Positions 51,216-60,282 of a stretch of 64,000 nucleotides of DNA are shown here, one piece after another. The stretch covers positions 4,340,001 to 4,404,000 of the forward strand of contig NZ_JAUSYH010000001.1 in NCBI RefSeq assembly GCF_030816715.1, written 5' to 3'. The position numbers were made by a program, and so were the translations under genes. Source of the DNA: Streptomyces achromogenes. GTDB taxonomy: Bacteria; Actinomycetota; Actinomycetes; Streptomycetales; Streptomycetaceae. Below the pieces are notes generated by a model that made no database searches, was not told the DNA's origin, and was given only the letters and a program-made list of their open reading frames with translations. How positions within the stretch are numbered: position 1 is the stretch's first letter; each line of letters starts with the position of its first letter.

Positions 51216-52703
51216 ATGGCCGACGAGCCCACCCCGGCTGCGCCGGATGACGCTGCCACCGCAGCGGGCCCGGAGACTGAGCCCGAGGAGCCCGTCAAGC
51301 AGCGGAAGAACGGCCTGTACCCGGGCGTCTCCGACGAGCTGGCCGAGAACATGAAGTCCGGCTGGGCGGACACCGAGCTGCGCGACCTGGAGCCGATCGC
51401 CCAGGCCGGCGAGACCGCCGCCCGCCGCGCCGCCCTCTCCGCGCGTTTCCCGGGCGAGCGACTCGTGATCCCGGCGGGCAACCTGAAGACCCGTTCCAAC
51501 GACACCGAGTACGCCTTCCGCGCCTCCGTCGAGTACGCGTACCTCACCGGCAACCAGACCGAGGACGGCGTCCTGGTGCTGGAGCCGGTCGACGACGGCC
51601 ACACGGCCACGATCTACCTGCTGCCGCGTTCCGACCGCGAGAACGGCGAGTTCTGGCTGTCCGGCCACGGCGAGCTGTGGGTCGGCCGCCGGCACTCGCT
51701 CACCGAGGCCGAGAAGCTGTACGGCATCCCGGCCTCCGACGTGCGCGAGCTGGCCGACCGGCTGCGCGAGGCCACCGGCCCGGTGCGCGTCGTGCGCGGT
51801 CACGACGCGGGCGTCGAGGCGGCCCTGACCGACAAGGTCACCGCCGAACGCGACGAGGAGCTGCGCGTCTTCCTCTCCGAGGCCCGTCTGGTCAAGGACG
51901 ACTTCGAGATCGGCGAGCTGCAGAAGGCCGTCGACTCCACCGTCCGCGGCTTCGAGGACGTCGTGAAGGTCCTCGACACCGCCCGGGCCACGAGCGAGCG
52001 GTACATCGAGGGCACGTTCTTCCTCCGCGCGCGCGTGGAGGGCAACGACGTCGGCTACGGCACGATCGCCGCGGCCGGCCCGCACGCCTGCACCCTGCAC
52101 TGGGTGCGCAACGACGGCCCGGTCCGCTCCGGCGACCTGCTGCTGCTCGACGCCGGCGTCGAGACGCACACGTACTACACCGCCGACGTCACGCGCACTC
52201 TGCCCGTCGACGGCCGCTTCACCGAGATTCAGAAGAAGATCTACGACGCGGTGTACGAGGCCCAGGAGGCCGGCATCGAGGCCGTCCGGCCGGGTGCCAA
52301 GTACCGCGACTTCCACGACGCCGCACAGCGCGTGCTCACCGCGAAGCTCGTCGAGTGGGGCCTGGTCGAGGGCCCGGTGGAGCGCGTCCTCGAGCTCGGT
52401 CTGCAGCGCCGCTGGACGCTGCACGGCACCGGTCACATGCTCGGCATGGACGTCCACGACTGCGCCGCCGCGCGCGTGGAGTCGTACGTCGACGGCACGC
52501 TGGAGCCCGGCATGGTGCTCACGGTCGAGCCCGGTCTGTACTTCCAGGCCGACGACCTGACGGTGCCGGAGGAGTACCGGGGGATCGGGGTCCGCATCGA
52601 GGACGACATCCTCGTCACGCGGGACGGCTACCGGAACCTGTCGGACGGCCTGCCGCGCCGCTCCGGTGAGGTCGAGGCCTGGATGGCTTCACTGAAGGGC
52701 TGA
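51216..52703 (+). CDS. pepP: Xaa-Pro aminopeptidase (M24B, PepP-like)
   Basis: 495 residues from the ATG at 51216; GGAGG sits directly before the ATG at 51210, so the second ATG has better spacing. N-terminal domain (about 1-230) and catalytic pita-bread domain with the metal ligands: LLLLDAGVETHTYYTADVTRTLPVDG (two Asp), HGTGHMLGMDVHDC (His), MVLTVEPGLYF (Glu) and IGVRIEDDILVT (Glu). It removes the N-terminal residue from peptides with proline at position 2. Confidence 0.93.
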   Translation: MADEPTPAAPDDAATAAGPETEPEEPVKQRKNGLYPGVSDELAENMKSGWADTELRDLEPIAQAGETAARRAALSARFPGERLVIPAGNLKTRSNDTEYAFRASVEYAYLTGNQTEDGVLVLEPVDDGHTATIYLLPRSDRENGEFWLSGHGELWVGRRHSLTEAEKLYGIPASDVRELADRLREATGPVRVVRGHDAGVEAALTDKVTAERDEELRVFLSEARLVKDDFEIGELQKAVDSTVRGFEDVVKVLDTARATSERYIEGTFFLRARVEGNDVGYGTIAAAGPHACTLHWVRNDGPVRSGDLLLLDAGVETHTYYTADVTRTLPVDGRFTEIQKKIYDAVYEAQEAGIEAVRPGAKYRDFHDAAQRVLTAKLVEWGLVEGPVERVLELGLQRRWTLHGTGHMLGMDVHDCAAARVESYVDGTLEPGMVLTVEPGLYFQADDLTVPEEYRGIGVRIEDDILVTRDGYRNLSDGLPRRSGEVEAWMASLKG

Positions 52704-52749
52704 CCGTCCGGACGACGGCCGGGCAGCGGGGCCGGGTACCGGTGAGTGC

Positions 52750-52781
52750 CCGGCCCTTCCCGTGTCCGGCCCTTCCCGTGT
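52750..52781. repeat. 16-bp tandem duplication upstream of the MocR gene
   Basis: CCGGCCCTTCCCGTGT occurs twice without a gap (52750-52765, 52766-52781), 52 bases before the MocR start. It may be a regulator site or a slippage product. Confidence 0.7.
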
Positions 52782-52833
52782 CCGGGCGACCGCACCGTCC
52801 GGGGTTTCACGTCCAGGGTCCAGGGGGGACTTG

Positions 52834-54201
52834 GTGAACGATTTCTGGTCCGGGGTCGGCGTCGACCTGCATCTCGAGCCCGACGGCGGCGAGGGGCGGC
52901 GGAGCGGGCTGGAGCGGGCGCTGCGGGACGCCGTGCGGGAGGGGCGGCTGGCGCCGGGGAGCCGGCTGCCGGCCACCCGGCGGCTCGCGGCCGAGACCGG
53001 TATCTCCCGCAACACCGTGAAGGCCGCCTATGACCAGCTGGTCGCCGAGGGCTATCTGACGGCGCGGCAGGGCTCGGGGACCCGGGTCGCCGCCCTCCCG
53101 ACCGCCGCGCCCGACCCACTGGACGCCGCCACGCGCGCGCGTGAGCCGCGTTTCGACCTGCGCCCCGGCAGCCCCGACGTCGGGACGTTCCCGGCGGCGG
53201 CCTGGCTGCGCGCGCTGCGCCGCGCCATCGCGACGGCGCCCTCGCTCGCGTACGACTACGGCGACCCGCGCGGCCGCATCGAGCTGCGCACCGCGCTGTC
53301 GGAGTACCTGGGGCGGGCGCGGGGCGTCATCGCGCCGCCCGAGCGGATCGTGGTCACCTCCGGCTACGTGCAGGGCCTCGCGCTCCTCACGCGCGTGCTG
53401 GACGGCGGCCGGGTCGCGATGGAGGACCCGGGGCTGCCCTTCCACCGCGAGGTCGTCACGCGCAACGGCGGAACCGTGACGCCGGCGCCGGTCGACGAGC
53501 AGGGGGTGCGCGTCGCCGGCCTGGGCGACGCCCGGGCCGTGGTCGTCACGCCCGCCCACCAGTACCCCACAGGCGTGACGCTGGCCCCGGGACGGCGGCG
53601 CGCCCTCACCGCGTGGGCACGCGCGCACGACGCGCTGATCGTGGAGGACGACTACGACGGGGAGTTCCGCTACGACCGGCAGCCGGTGGGCGCGCTCCAG
53701 GGCATGGCGCCGGCACAGGTCGCCTATCTGGGCACCGCCTCCAAGACCCTCGGGCCCGCGCTGCGGCTCGGCTGGATGGTGCTGCCGCCGCACCTGGTCG
53801 ACGCGGTCGCGGACGCCAAGCTGCACAGCGACCACCACACCGAGTCGATCGGCCAGCTGGCGCTCACCGAGCTGATCGCCAGCCACGCCTACGACCGGCA
53901 CGTCCGCGCTTCCCGGCTGCGCTACCGGCGCCGCCGGGACATGCTGCTGGAACGGCTGGGAAAACGCCGGGGCGTCCGCGGGATCGCGGCCGGACTGCAC
54001 GCGCTGGTGGACGTCGGCGACGAGGCGGCGACGATCGCCCGGGCGGAGGCCGAAGGGCTGGCGGTGGGCCGTCTCGGCGATCACTGGCACACCCCCGGCG
54101 CCGGGCCCGCGCAGGGGCTGGTCGTCGGGTACGGCACCCCCCGGGAGCGGGTCTACCCGCAGGCGCTGGACGTGCTGGTGAAGGTGCTGGACGGGGAGTG
54201 A
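52834..54201 (+). CDS. MocR/PdxR-type regulator (GntR winged helix fused to aminotransferase fold)
   Basis: 455 residues from the GTG at 52834. N-terminal GntR helix-turn-helix (GLERALRDAVREGRLAPGSRLPATRRLAAETGISRNTVKAAYDQLVAEGYLTARQGSGT), then a linker, then a class-I aminotransferase domain with YDYGDPRGRIELRTALSEYLGRARG, EDDYDGEFRYDRQP and the PLP-lysine region LGTASKTLGPALRLGWMVLP. Such regulators sense PLP or a PLP adduct; many control pyridoxal synthesis or transport genes. The MFS gene follows, with direct repeats between. Confidence 0.93.
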   Translation: MNDFWSGVGVDLHLEPDGGEGRRSGLERALRDAVREGRLAPGSRLPATRRLAAETGISRNTVKAAYDQLVAEGYLTARQGSGTRVAALPTAAPDPLDAATRAREPRFDLRPGSPDVGTFPAAAWLRALRRAIATAPSLAYDYGDPRGRIELRTALSEYLGRARGVIAPPERIVVTSGYVQGLALLTRVLDGGRVAMEDPGLPFHREVVTRNGGTVTPAPVDEQGVRVAGLGDARAVVVTPAHQYPTGVTLAPGRRRALTAWARAHDALIVEDDYDGEFRYDRQPVGALQGMAPAQVAYLGTASKTLGPALRLGWMVLPPHLVDAVADAKLHSDHHTESIGQLALTELIASHAYDRHVRASRLRYRRRRDMLLERLGKRRGVRGIAAGLHALVDVGDEAATIARAEAEGLAVGRLGDHWHTPGAGPAQGLVVGYGTPRERVYPQALDVLVKVLDGE

Positions 54202-54229
54202 TTGGACCACTTTCCCGGGCCGTGATTGG
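54198..54229. promoter_or_regulatory. direct repeats between the MocR and MFS genes
   Basis: GTGATTGG occurs at 54198-54205 and 54222-54229, in the same orientation and 24 bases apart. MocR-type regulators typically bind such direct repeats, so this is a candidate operator for the MFS gene that starts 34 bases downstream. Confidence 0.5.
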
Positions 54230-54262
54230 TGCTGTCGAGCGGCCCACCCGGGTTCTAGCGTC

Positions 54263-55579
54263 ATGGGTATGCCGAAGAATCGCCACCAGCCGACTCGCCC
54301 TCACCGGACCGGTCACCAGCGGACCCGCCCCCGGCGGACCGGACCCAGGCGCCTGCTCGCGCTCGCCCAGCTGAGCAACTCGGTCGGGGACGGGGCGTAC
54401 TACACGACGTCGGCCCTGTACTTCACCCAGATGATCGGGCTCGCCCCCGCGCGCGTGGGGCTCGGTCTCACCCTCGGGTGGGCGGTCGGCTCGCTGGCCG
54501 GGATGCCCCTGGGCCGGCTGGCCGACCGGCACGGGGCACGGGGGACGGCGGTGCTGCTGGCGCTGGCGACCGGGCTGGCGGTGGCGTCCTTCACCCTGGT
54601 GCGCGGGTTCGTGCCGTTCGTCCTCGTGGCGTGCGGCTACGCGGCCGCCCAGTCGGGGCTCGCGGCGGCCCGGCAGGCCCTCCTGGCCGGGCTGGTGCCG
54701 GCCGCGGAGCGGACGGGGCTGCTGGCGCGCCTGCAGGCGACGCTGAACGCGGGGCTGGCCGTGGGCGCCGGGCTCGGCGGTCTCGCGCTGCACGCCGGCA
54801 CCCGGGAGGCGTACCTCGGCGTGTTCGCCGTCGACGCGGCGAGCTTCCTGGTGTGCGCGCTGCTGCTCGCCTCACTGCCCCGGGTGGAGCCTCGGCCGGT
54901 CCGCCCGCGCGGGAGGCGCGGGAGCGGCCTGGGGGTGCTCCGGGACCGTCCCTATGCGCTGGTGGCGCTCCTCAACACCGTGCTGCTGCTGCGGATGCCG
55001 CTGCTGAGCCTCGTGCTGCCGCTGTGGATCACCGAGCGGACCGGGGCGCCCGCCTGGCTGGTCTCCGCGCTGTTCGTCCTCAACACGGCCGCGGTGACGG
55101 TGTTCCAGGTACGGGCGGCGCGCGGGGTGACCGGGCTGGAGAGCGCCACGCGCGCGGTGCGCCGCGCGGGCTGGGTGATGTGCGCCGCCTGCGCGGTGTT
55201 CGCCCTGTCCGCGGGGGCGTCCCCGTGGGTGGCGGCGGGCGTGCTGGTGCTGGGGTCGGTGTTGCAGGTGGCGGCGGAGATGGGGCAGTCCGCGGGTTCC
55301 TGGCAGCTCTCCTTCGACCTGGCCCCGGCCGACCGCGTCGGCGAGTACCAGGGCCTGTTCGGCACGGGTGTCACCGTGGCCCGCACCCTCGGCCCGCTGG
55401 TCCTGACCTGGCTGTTGGTCGAGTGGGGCACGCCGGGCTGGCTGCTGCTGGGCGCGGCGACGGTGGCGGCGTCGTACGCCATGGGCCCGGCGGCACGCAG
55501 GGCGGCGGCGGGACGGGACGCCGCAGGACGGTGCGCGGAGACGGCCGGGGTGCCGGCACCGGCACCGGCAACAGGGTGA
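54263..55579 (+). CDS. MFS transporter
   Basis: 438 residues with about 12 membrane helices. After a basic N-terminus (about 30 residues) comes LLALAQLSNSVGDGAYYTTSALYF, the MFS start, and the loop motif GRLADRHGARGT between helices 2 and 3. The second half begins around YALVALLNTVLLLRMPLLSL. Resembles drug/metabolite exporters; substrate unknown. Likely under control of the preceding MocR protein. Confidence 0.9.
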   Translation: MGMPKNRHQPTRPHRTGHQRTRPRRTGPRRLLALAQLSNSVGDGAYYTTSALYFTQMIGLAPARVGLGLTLGWAVGSLAGMPLGRLADRHGARGTAVLLALATGLAVASFTLVRGFVPFVLVACGYAAAQSGLAAARQALLAGLVPAAERTGLLARLQATLNAGLAVGAGLGGLALHAGTREAYLGVFAVDAASFLVCALLLASLPRVEPRPVRPRGRRGSGLGVLRDRPYALVALLNTVLLLRMPLLSLVLPLWITERTGAPAWLVSALFVLNTAAVTVFQVRAARGVTGLESATRAVRRAGWVMCAACAVFALSAGASPWVAAGVLVLGSVLQVAAEMGQSAGSWQLSFDLAPADRVGEYQGLFGTGVTVARTLGPLVLTWLLVEWGTPGWLLLGAATVAASYAMGPAARRAAAGRDAAGRCAETAGVPAPAPATG

Positions 55580-55642
55580 CGGGGTGACGGGGTGATGAGG
55601 CAACGGGGGTTGGACGGGGTGGCCGGACGTGCCGTGACCGCC

Positions 55643-56476
55643 TCACGCGGCTCCCGTCGCCGCGGCGGCCGGGAGGGAGTCGACGAACAGGACGCCCGAC
55701 AGGAGACCCGCGCTGCCGCGGGGGCTCCACGCGCGCGCGTGGAGGTCGGTGTCGAAGGCGACCAGGGCCTTCGCGCCCGCTTCCGCCGACGTCCCGCCGG
55801 CGTCGAGGACCGCGCGGGCGCCCGCCTGGACGTGCCGCAGCCCCAAGGGGCCGGCGGTGTGCAGGAGTTCGGTGTCCTGGAGGGTCGACATCACGGTGAG
55901 CAGCGCGTCGAGGCGGGCCTCGGCCTCGCCGGCGCCGGCCGTGCGCGCCCTCGCAAGGGCGTCCAACGCCCGGCGCACATGCGGGAATCCGGCACGGGCC
56001 TCACCGCGGGCGCCGGCCGCGCCGTACGTCGCCGAGACCGTCGCGCCCCGTGAGGGCCGTCGCGGGGCCGCCCGGTCGGGGTGCGCGGCGATCCGCTTGG
56101 CGGTCGCGGTGACCTCGGCGCCCCGCGCCCGGGGGGCGAGGGCGGCCGCCGCCACCAGCAGGCCGAGCGTCCACAGGGCGCCCCGGTGGCCGCCGCCGGC
56201 GAGGCCCACCGAGTGCTCGGTGCACCGTCCGATCGCGCCCAGCTCCGCGCGGAGGCGGGGCGTCGGCTCGCCGGTGCGGCGGGCGGCCGCGGCCATCGCC
56301 GCGAGTCCGGGTGCGAGCGCCTTGGCCGACCAGCGCAGCCCGCGGTGGTCCCTGCGGGTGGCCCGGGCGGCCAGGTCGCGGGGATCGGGAAGGCCGGGTT
56401 TGGGGGCCAGTGCCAGCTGGCTCGTCAGCGCGGCCACCGCGGCCCGCGCGAGCGCCTCGTCCTCACGGCTGGGCAT
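55643..56476 (-). CDS. CitG/MdcB-like triphosphoribosyl-dephospho-CoA synthase family protein
   Basis: 277 residues from the ATG at 56476. Family features: an ALTSQLALAPKPGLPDPRDLAARATRRDH segment, which corresponds to the E-x-x-x-x-P-KPGL-D pattern near the N-terminus but with Leu/Ala where Glu is usual, the helical core (WSAKALAPGLAAMAAAARRTGEPTPRLRAELGAIGRCTEHSV), and FPHVRRALDALARARTAGAGEAEARLDALLTVMSTLQDTELLH. CitG makes the prosthetic group of citrate lyase and malonate decarboxylase; neither enzyme is encoded nearby, so the substrate is open. It follows the dioxygenase gene by eight bases. Confidence 0.75.
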   Translation of the reverse strand: MPSREDEALARAAVAALTSQLALAPKPGLPDPRDLAARATRRDHRGLRWSAKALAPGLAAMAAAARRTGEPTPRLRAELGAIGRCTEHSVGLAGGGHRGALWTLGLLVAAAALAPRARGAEVTATAKRIAAHPDRAAPRRPSRGATVSATYGAAGARGEARAGFPHVRRALDALARARTAGAGEAEARLDALLTVMSTLQDTELLHTAGPLGLRHVQAGARAVLDAGGTSAEAGAKALVAFDTDLHARAWSPRGSAGLLSGVLFVDSLPAAAATGAA

Positions 56477-56484
56477 GACCCGCC

Positions 56485-57453
56485 TCAGGAGGACGCGGAC
56501 GCCGTCGGGACGCCGCTCGGCGGGGCTCCCGTGGGGGCGCCGCCCGGGGGCGTGCCGCCTCCGCCGCCACCGCCCGCGCCGGTGTTCTCGGCGTCGGGGT
56601 CCACGCCCAGGGTGAGGGACCCCTTGTAGCCCTTGGCCGGGTCGGCCTTGTGGACGGACTTGAGCGTCAGCAGCCCGCTGGACGCGCCGCCGCCGTCGTA
56701 GACCATGTCGTCGGCGAGCACGGTGTAGCTGCCGGTGTGCTTGGCGTACGGCTCCAGGGCGAAGATCTCCTCGGCGACGTCGTCGGGGAAGAACAACTGG
56801 CCGGTGTGGTTGACCTTGCCGCCCTCGTAGGTGCCGTCCTCCTTCTGGCCGCCGGTGTGCACCTTGAGGTGGATGTGGCAGGTGCGGGGCGTGTACCAGC
56901 CGGGGAAGATCGTCTCGAACTTGACGACCCCGTTGGCGTTGGCGATCTGATAGCCGCGCAGATACGTGCCGTCGTTCGCGGTGGAACCGTCCTCGCTCTC
57001 CGCCGGCGCGGAACCGCCGGGGTTGGCGGTGGTGTAGCCGGAGTAGTAGCCCCAGGCGTCGCAGTGCCAGATCTCGACGGCCGCGCCCGCGACCGGGGTG
57101 CAGCCGTCGGTGGCGTCGACGACGGTGAGCCGCAGGGTCAGCGGCACTCCGCTCTTGCCCTCGGTGATGTCCTTGCGCACCAGGGCGCCGTCCAGGTAGT
57201 AGGGCCCCTCCGTGACGCTCGTCATCAGGGTCATGCAGGCGCCGGCGGTCGAACCGGCGGAGGCCGACGCGCTCGCCCCGGCAGTCGTGCCGGCCGTGGT
57301 GCCGGCCGTGGTGCCGGTCGTCGTGCCGGTGTCGGCGAAGGCGGCCTGGTAGCCGGCGGCGGCGAGTCCGCCGGCCGCGACCGTGCCGCCGGTGACCGCG
57401 AGGGCGCGCCGCCGGGTGATGGAGGTGTCCTGGTGAAGTCCCGTCATGGGCAT
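56485..57453 (-). CDS. extracytoplasmic intradiol ring-cleavage dioxygenase-like protein
   Basis: 322 residues. Tat-like signal peptide (TSITRRRALAVTGGTVAAGG, cleavage after AFA), a Thr/Gly/Ala linker, then the dioxygenase beta-sandwich: SVTEGPYYLDGALVRKDI, AVEIWHCDAWGYYSGY, and the non-haem Fe3+ site GWYTPRTCHIHLKVH (Tyr and two His; the second Tyr is in the GYYSGY region). A Gly/Pro-rich tail follows. The secreted location is unlike catabolic catechol dioxygenases. It may act on phenolics such as lignin fragments outside the cell; the substrate is unproven. Operon with the CitG-like gene. Confidence 0.9.
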   Translation of the reverse strand: MPMTGLHQDTSITRRRALAVTGGTVAAGGLAAAGYQAAFADTGTTTGTTAGTTAGTTAGASASASAGSTAGACMTLMTSVTEGPYYLDGALVRKDITEGKSGVPLTLRLTVVDATDGCTPVAGAAVEIWHCDAWGYYSGYTTANPGGSAPAESEDGSTANDGTYLRGYQIANANGVVKFETIFPGWYTPRTCHIHLKVHTGGQKEDGTYEGGKVNHTGQLFFPDDVAEEIFALEPYAKHTGSYTVLADDMVYDGGGASSGLLTLKSVHKADPAKGYKGSLTLGVDPDAENTGAGGGGGGGTPPGGAPTGAPPSGVPTASASS

Positions 57454-57657
57454 GAAGGTAGGAACGCCGCCCGTCAGTGGGCTGAAAGCCCGCTGAGAGG
57501 AACCTGTGAGCGCCGGGAGACCTCAAGTACCGGTCCGCCTGGCGGGTCTGACGGTCCGAAGAGTGGACGCCGCCCACGCACAAGGGCGCGCACACGGGTG
57601 CCGCCGGCACACGGCGTCGGCTCGCACCGCCCTGCCCACTCGCACCGCGCTGTGGGC

Positions 57658-58113
57658 TCACACGGCCATCAGCGGGGCGTCCTTGCGCCACTTCAGGATC
57701 TTGTCGAAACTCACGACCGCCCCGCCGAGGCCCGGCTTGTTGCCGATGTGGACGTGGTCGGCGAGCTCCTGGATGAGGAACAGGCCCCGGCCCTGCTCGG
57801 CGTCGGCGTTCGTGCGCACCGGCGCGGGAGCGGGGCGCTCGCCGACGAATCCGGGGCCCGAGTCGGCGACCTCGATGCGGCACGTCTCGCCGTCGAGGTA
57901 GGCCGTCACCCGGTACGCCTCGGAACAGCCGCCGATCGCGGTGTCCCCGCCGTGCTCGACGGCGTTGGCGCAGGCCTCGCTGAGGGCGATGGAGAGGTCG
58001 TAGCTGACGTCGGGATCGACGCCCGCCGTCTCCATCGTGCCGAGCAGCAGGCGGCGGGCGAGCGGCACGCTCGCGGCTTCGCGCCGCAGATGGAGTGACC
58101 ACCAGATGCTCAT
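57658..58113 (-). CDS. anti-sigma-type ATP-binding protein
   Basis: 151 residues from the ATG at 58113, chosen for the AGGAGG ribosome site seven bases upstream; the frame is open to 58254. GHKL fold: SLHLRREAASVPLARRLLLGTMETAGV, SIALSEACANAVEHGGDTAIG (N box), CRIEVADSGPGFVGE (G1) and EQGRGLFLIQELADHVHI (G2). Related to SpoIIAB/RsbW kinases that hold sigma factors or phosphorylate anti-anti-sigma factors. No partner adjacent. Confidence 0.9.
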   Translation of the reverse strand: MSIWWSLHLRREAASVPLARRLLLGTMETAGVDPDVSYDLSIALSEACANAVEHGGDTAIGGCSEAYRVTAYLDGETCRIEVADSGPGFVGERPAPAPVRTNADAEQGRGLFLIQELADHVHIGNKPGLGGAVVSFDKILKWRKDAPLMAV

Positions 58114-58354
58114 GCTCCAGCCTCCTGGCTGCGGCTCGACATACCGATACGTATTGCCGCCCGCAGCCGTATGTAAGCGTGAATTCCGCGTGATGCCGCC
58201 CATATGGGGGATGCCCGCAGGCAGGGAATCGGTGTATGTGGGACGCAGCGGCATCAGTCACACCACTCACCACAGAAGATGATCTTCCGTATCGTGTGGA
58301 TCGTGTGGACCTGCCGTAGGGCGGCGGTGCGGCCAGTGCGATGATGAGCCCGCC

Positions 58355-59254
58355 ATGACTGCCCCCTCCAGCGCGCGCTCCGGTCGCGATCTCCGGCTGC
58401 TGCGGGCCGCGGTGTTCGCCGCGGTCTGCGTCGTGCTGGCCGCGGTCGGGCACACGACGGCCTCCTGCGCCGCCGTTCCGCTGTGGACCCTGGGCGCCGG
58501 CTTCCTGGCCGTGCTCGCGGTGGCGGCGCCGCTCGCGGGACGCGCACGCTCGCTGCCGGGCATCGCCGCGCTTCTCGCGGTCGGACAGACCGTGCTGCAC
58601 GCCCTGTTCGGGCTCGGGCAGCACGCCGCCTCCGTCTCCGCCGACGCGTCGACGTCTGTTACTCGTTCCGTTTCCTCCGCTTCCGCCTCCGCCGCACTGT
58701 CCGCGTCCGACGCCTCGCTCGTCGAACGGGCGGCCCGGCTGGTGTGCGGGGCCACGGCGGCGCCGATCAGTCCGGCCCAGGCCCAGAAGATGCTCGTCGA
58801 CGCGCGGCTCTACTCCCCCGGCGGCGGCACGGGCGGCACGGGTATGAGCGGCATGCACGGGATGAGCGGGATGGGCTCGATGCGGCATCCCGCGGACGCC
58901 CTCGCCACCGCCGGCTCGACGATGTCGCCGCTGCCGTCGCTGCCCATGGTGCTCGGCCACGTCCTCGCGGCCGTCGCCGCCGGGTGGCTGCTGCGGCGCG
59001 GCGACACGGCTCTGCTGCGCCTGCTCGCCCTGTCCGCCCACGGAGTCGCCGAGGGGGCGCTCGTGCGGTCCCTGCGCGGAGCGCTCGCGCTGGTGCGTGC
59101 CCTGCTCGCGGGGCTGCCCGCCGCGCCGGGCACGGGAGTGCGCCTCCCGCGCACCGCTCTCCTCACGCCGGACTCACCCCGGACCATCGCACTCCAGCAC
59201 TCGGTGATCAGACGAGGTCCGCCGGACGGGTCCGTACTCGTCCTCACTGCCTGA
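58355..59254 (+). CDS. membrane protein with Met/His-rich loop upstream of copper genes
   Basis: 299 residues. Helices at about 15-40 (LRAAVFAAVCVVLAAVGH), 48-65 and 70-95, then an extracytoplasmic Ser/Ala-rich stretch and a short Met/His/Gly-rich segment, GTGMSGMHGMSGMGSMRH (about residues 166-183). Another membrane helix follows (LGHVLAAVAAGWLLRRG) and a basic C-terminal part. Met-x-x-Met patterns of this kind bind Cu(I) in copper-handling proteins, and the next five genes are copper-trafficking genes. Function inferred only. Confidence 0.75.
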   Translation: MTAPSSARSGRDLRLLRAAVFAAVCVVLAAVGHTTASCAAVPLWTLGAGFLAVLAVAAPLAGRARSLPGIAALLAVGQTVLHALFGLGQHAASVSADASTSVTRSVSSASASAALSASDASLVERAARLVCGATAAPISPAQAQKMLVDARLYSPGGGTGGTGMSGMHGMSGMGSMRHPADALATAGSTMSPLPSLPMVLGHVLAAVAAGWLLRRGDTALLRLLALSAHGVAEGALVRSLRGALALVRALLAGLPAAPGTGVRLPRTALLTPDSPRTIALQHSVIRRGPPDGSVLVLTA

Positions 59255-59372
59255 CGCGACACGACCAGCACTCCACACCCGGGGGCGGCCGCCGTCGCGC
59301 GGCACCCGCGCGTACGCACCCGCGTGCCCGCGCCTCACCCTCGGACTCACTCAGAGTGGAGTGCTCGCTGTC

Positions 59373-60143
59373 ATGAAGGCCTCACGTTTCGCTTCCCGTA
59401 CCGCCTGCCGGGTCGCCGCCGCCGGCGCTGCCGCCGGTTGCGCCGTGCTCGTCCTGTCCTCGCCCGCCTTCGCGCACGTCAGCGTCGCCGCCGAGGGCGC
59501 CGCCGCGAAGGGCGGCTACGCGGTCGTCGACTTCAAGGTTCCCAACGAGCGGGACAACGCCTCGACCACCAAGCTCGAGGTCGCCTTCCCGACCGACCAC
59601 CCGCTGGCCTCCGCGATGCCGGAGCCGATCAACGGCTGGACGATCCAGGTCACCAAGGCCAAGCTCGCCAAGCCCATCGAGCTGCACGGCAAGCAGATCT
59701 CCGAGGCGGTCTCCAAGATCACCTGGACCGCCACCGGCGACGGCGTCAAGCCGGGCTTCTTCCAGAAGTTCCCGGTCTCCGTGGGCGCGCTGCCCGAGGA
59801 CGCCGACGAACTGGTCTTCAAGGCGATCCAGACGTACTCCAACAAGGAGGTCGTGCGCTGGATCGAGGTCCAGGGGGACGGCGCGGAAGAGCCGGAGAAC
59901 CCGGCCCCGGTGCTCGCCCTGACCGCCGCGTCCGAGAAGGGCCACCACGGCACGACCGCCTCGGACGCCGCTGAGGAGTCCGACGACGCCAAGGCCGCCG
60001 CCAAGACGACCGCGGCCGCCTCCGACGGGGACGCCAGCGACACCACGGCCCGCGTCCTCGGCGTGGTCGGCATCGTCGTCGGCATCGCCGGTGTGGCGTA
60101 CGGCGTGCTCGCCGGCCGCCGCCGGACCACGACCCAGGCCTGA
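59373..60143 (+). CDS. ycnI: YcnI-family (DUF1775) copper-binding membrane-anchored protein
   Basis: 256 residues from the ATG at 59373 (a GTG at 59361 is possible). Signal peptide ending AFA, so the mature protein begins with His (HVSVAAEGAA), the residue expected to bind copper in YcnI. DUF1775 domain to about residue 155 with TIQVTKAKLAKPIEL and ITWTATGDGVKPGFFQKFPVSVG. An acidic Ala/Ser linker and a C-terminal helix (VLGVVGIVVGIAGVAYGVLAG) anchor it. Start of the copper cluster. Confidence 0.92.
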   Translation: MKASRFASRTACRVAAAGAAAGCAVLVLSSPAFAHVSVAAEGAAAKGGYAVVDFKVPNERDNASTTKLEVAFPTDHPLASAMPEPINGWTIQVTKAKLAKPIELHGKQISEAVSKITWTATGDGVKPGFFQKFPVSVGALPEDADELVFKAIQTYSNKEVVRWIEVQGDGAEEPENPAPVLALTAASEKGHHGTTASDAAEESDDAKAAAKTTAAASDGDASDTTARVLGVVGIVVGIAGVAYGVLAGRRRTTTQA

Positions 60144-60282
60144 GCCCCCGGTCGGCGCGGGCGGCCACCACCACCGCCCGCGCCGGCTCCTCGACGGCGT
60201 GCGACCGGGGTGCACGGCTCGGCCGGCGCTCTCTCCGTACACCCGGCGCCCGCCCGATTTCACACATCTGGGACATTTTTCT

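Noticed and set aside
56477..59041. Upstream extension of the CitG-like minus-strand frame
   Set aside because: It runs antisense or out of frame through the dioxygenase, the ATPase and part of the membrane-protein gene; the family length fits the start at 56476.
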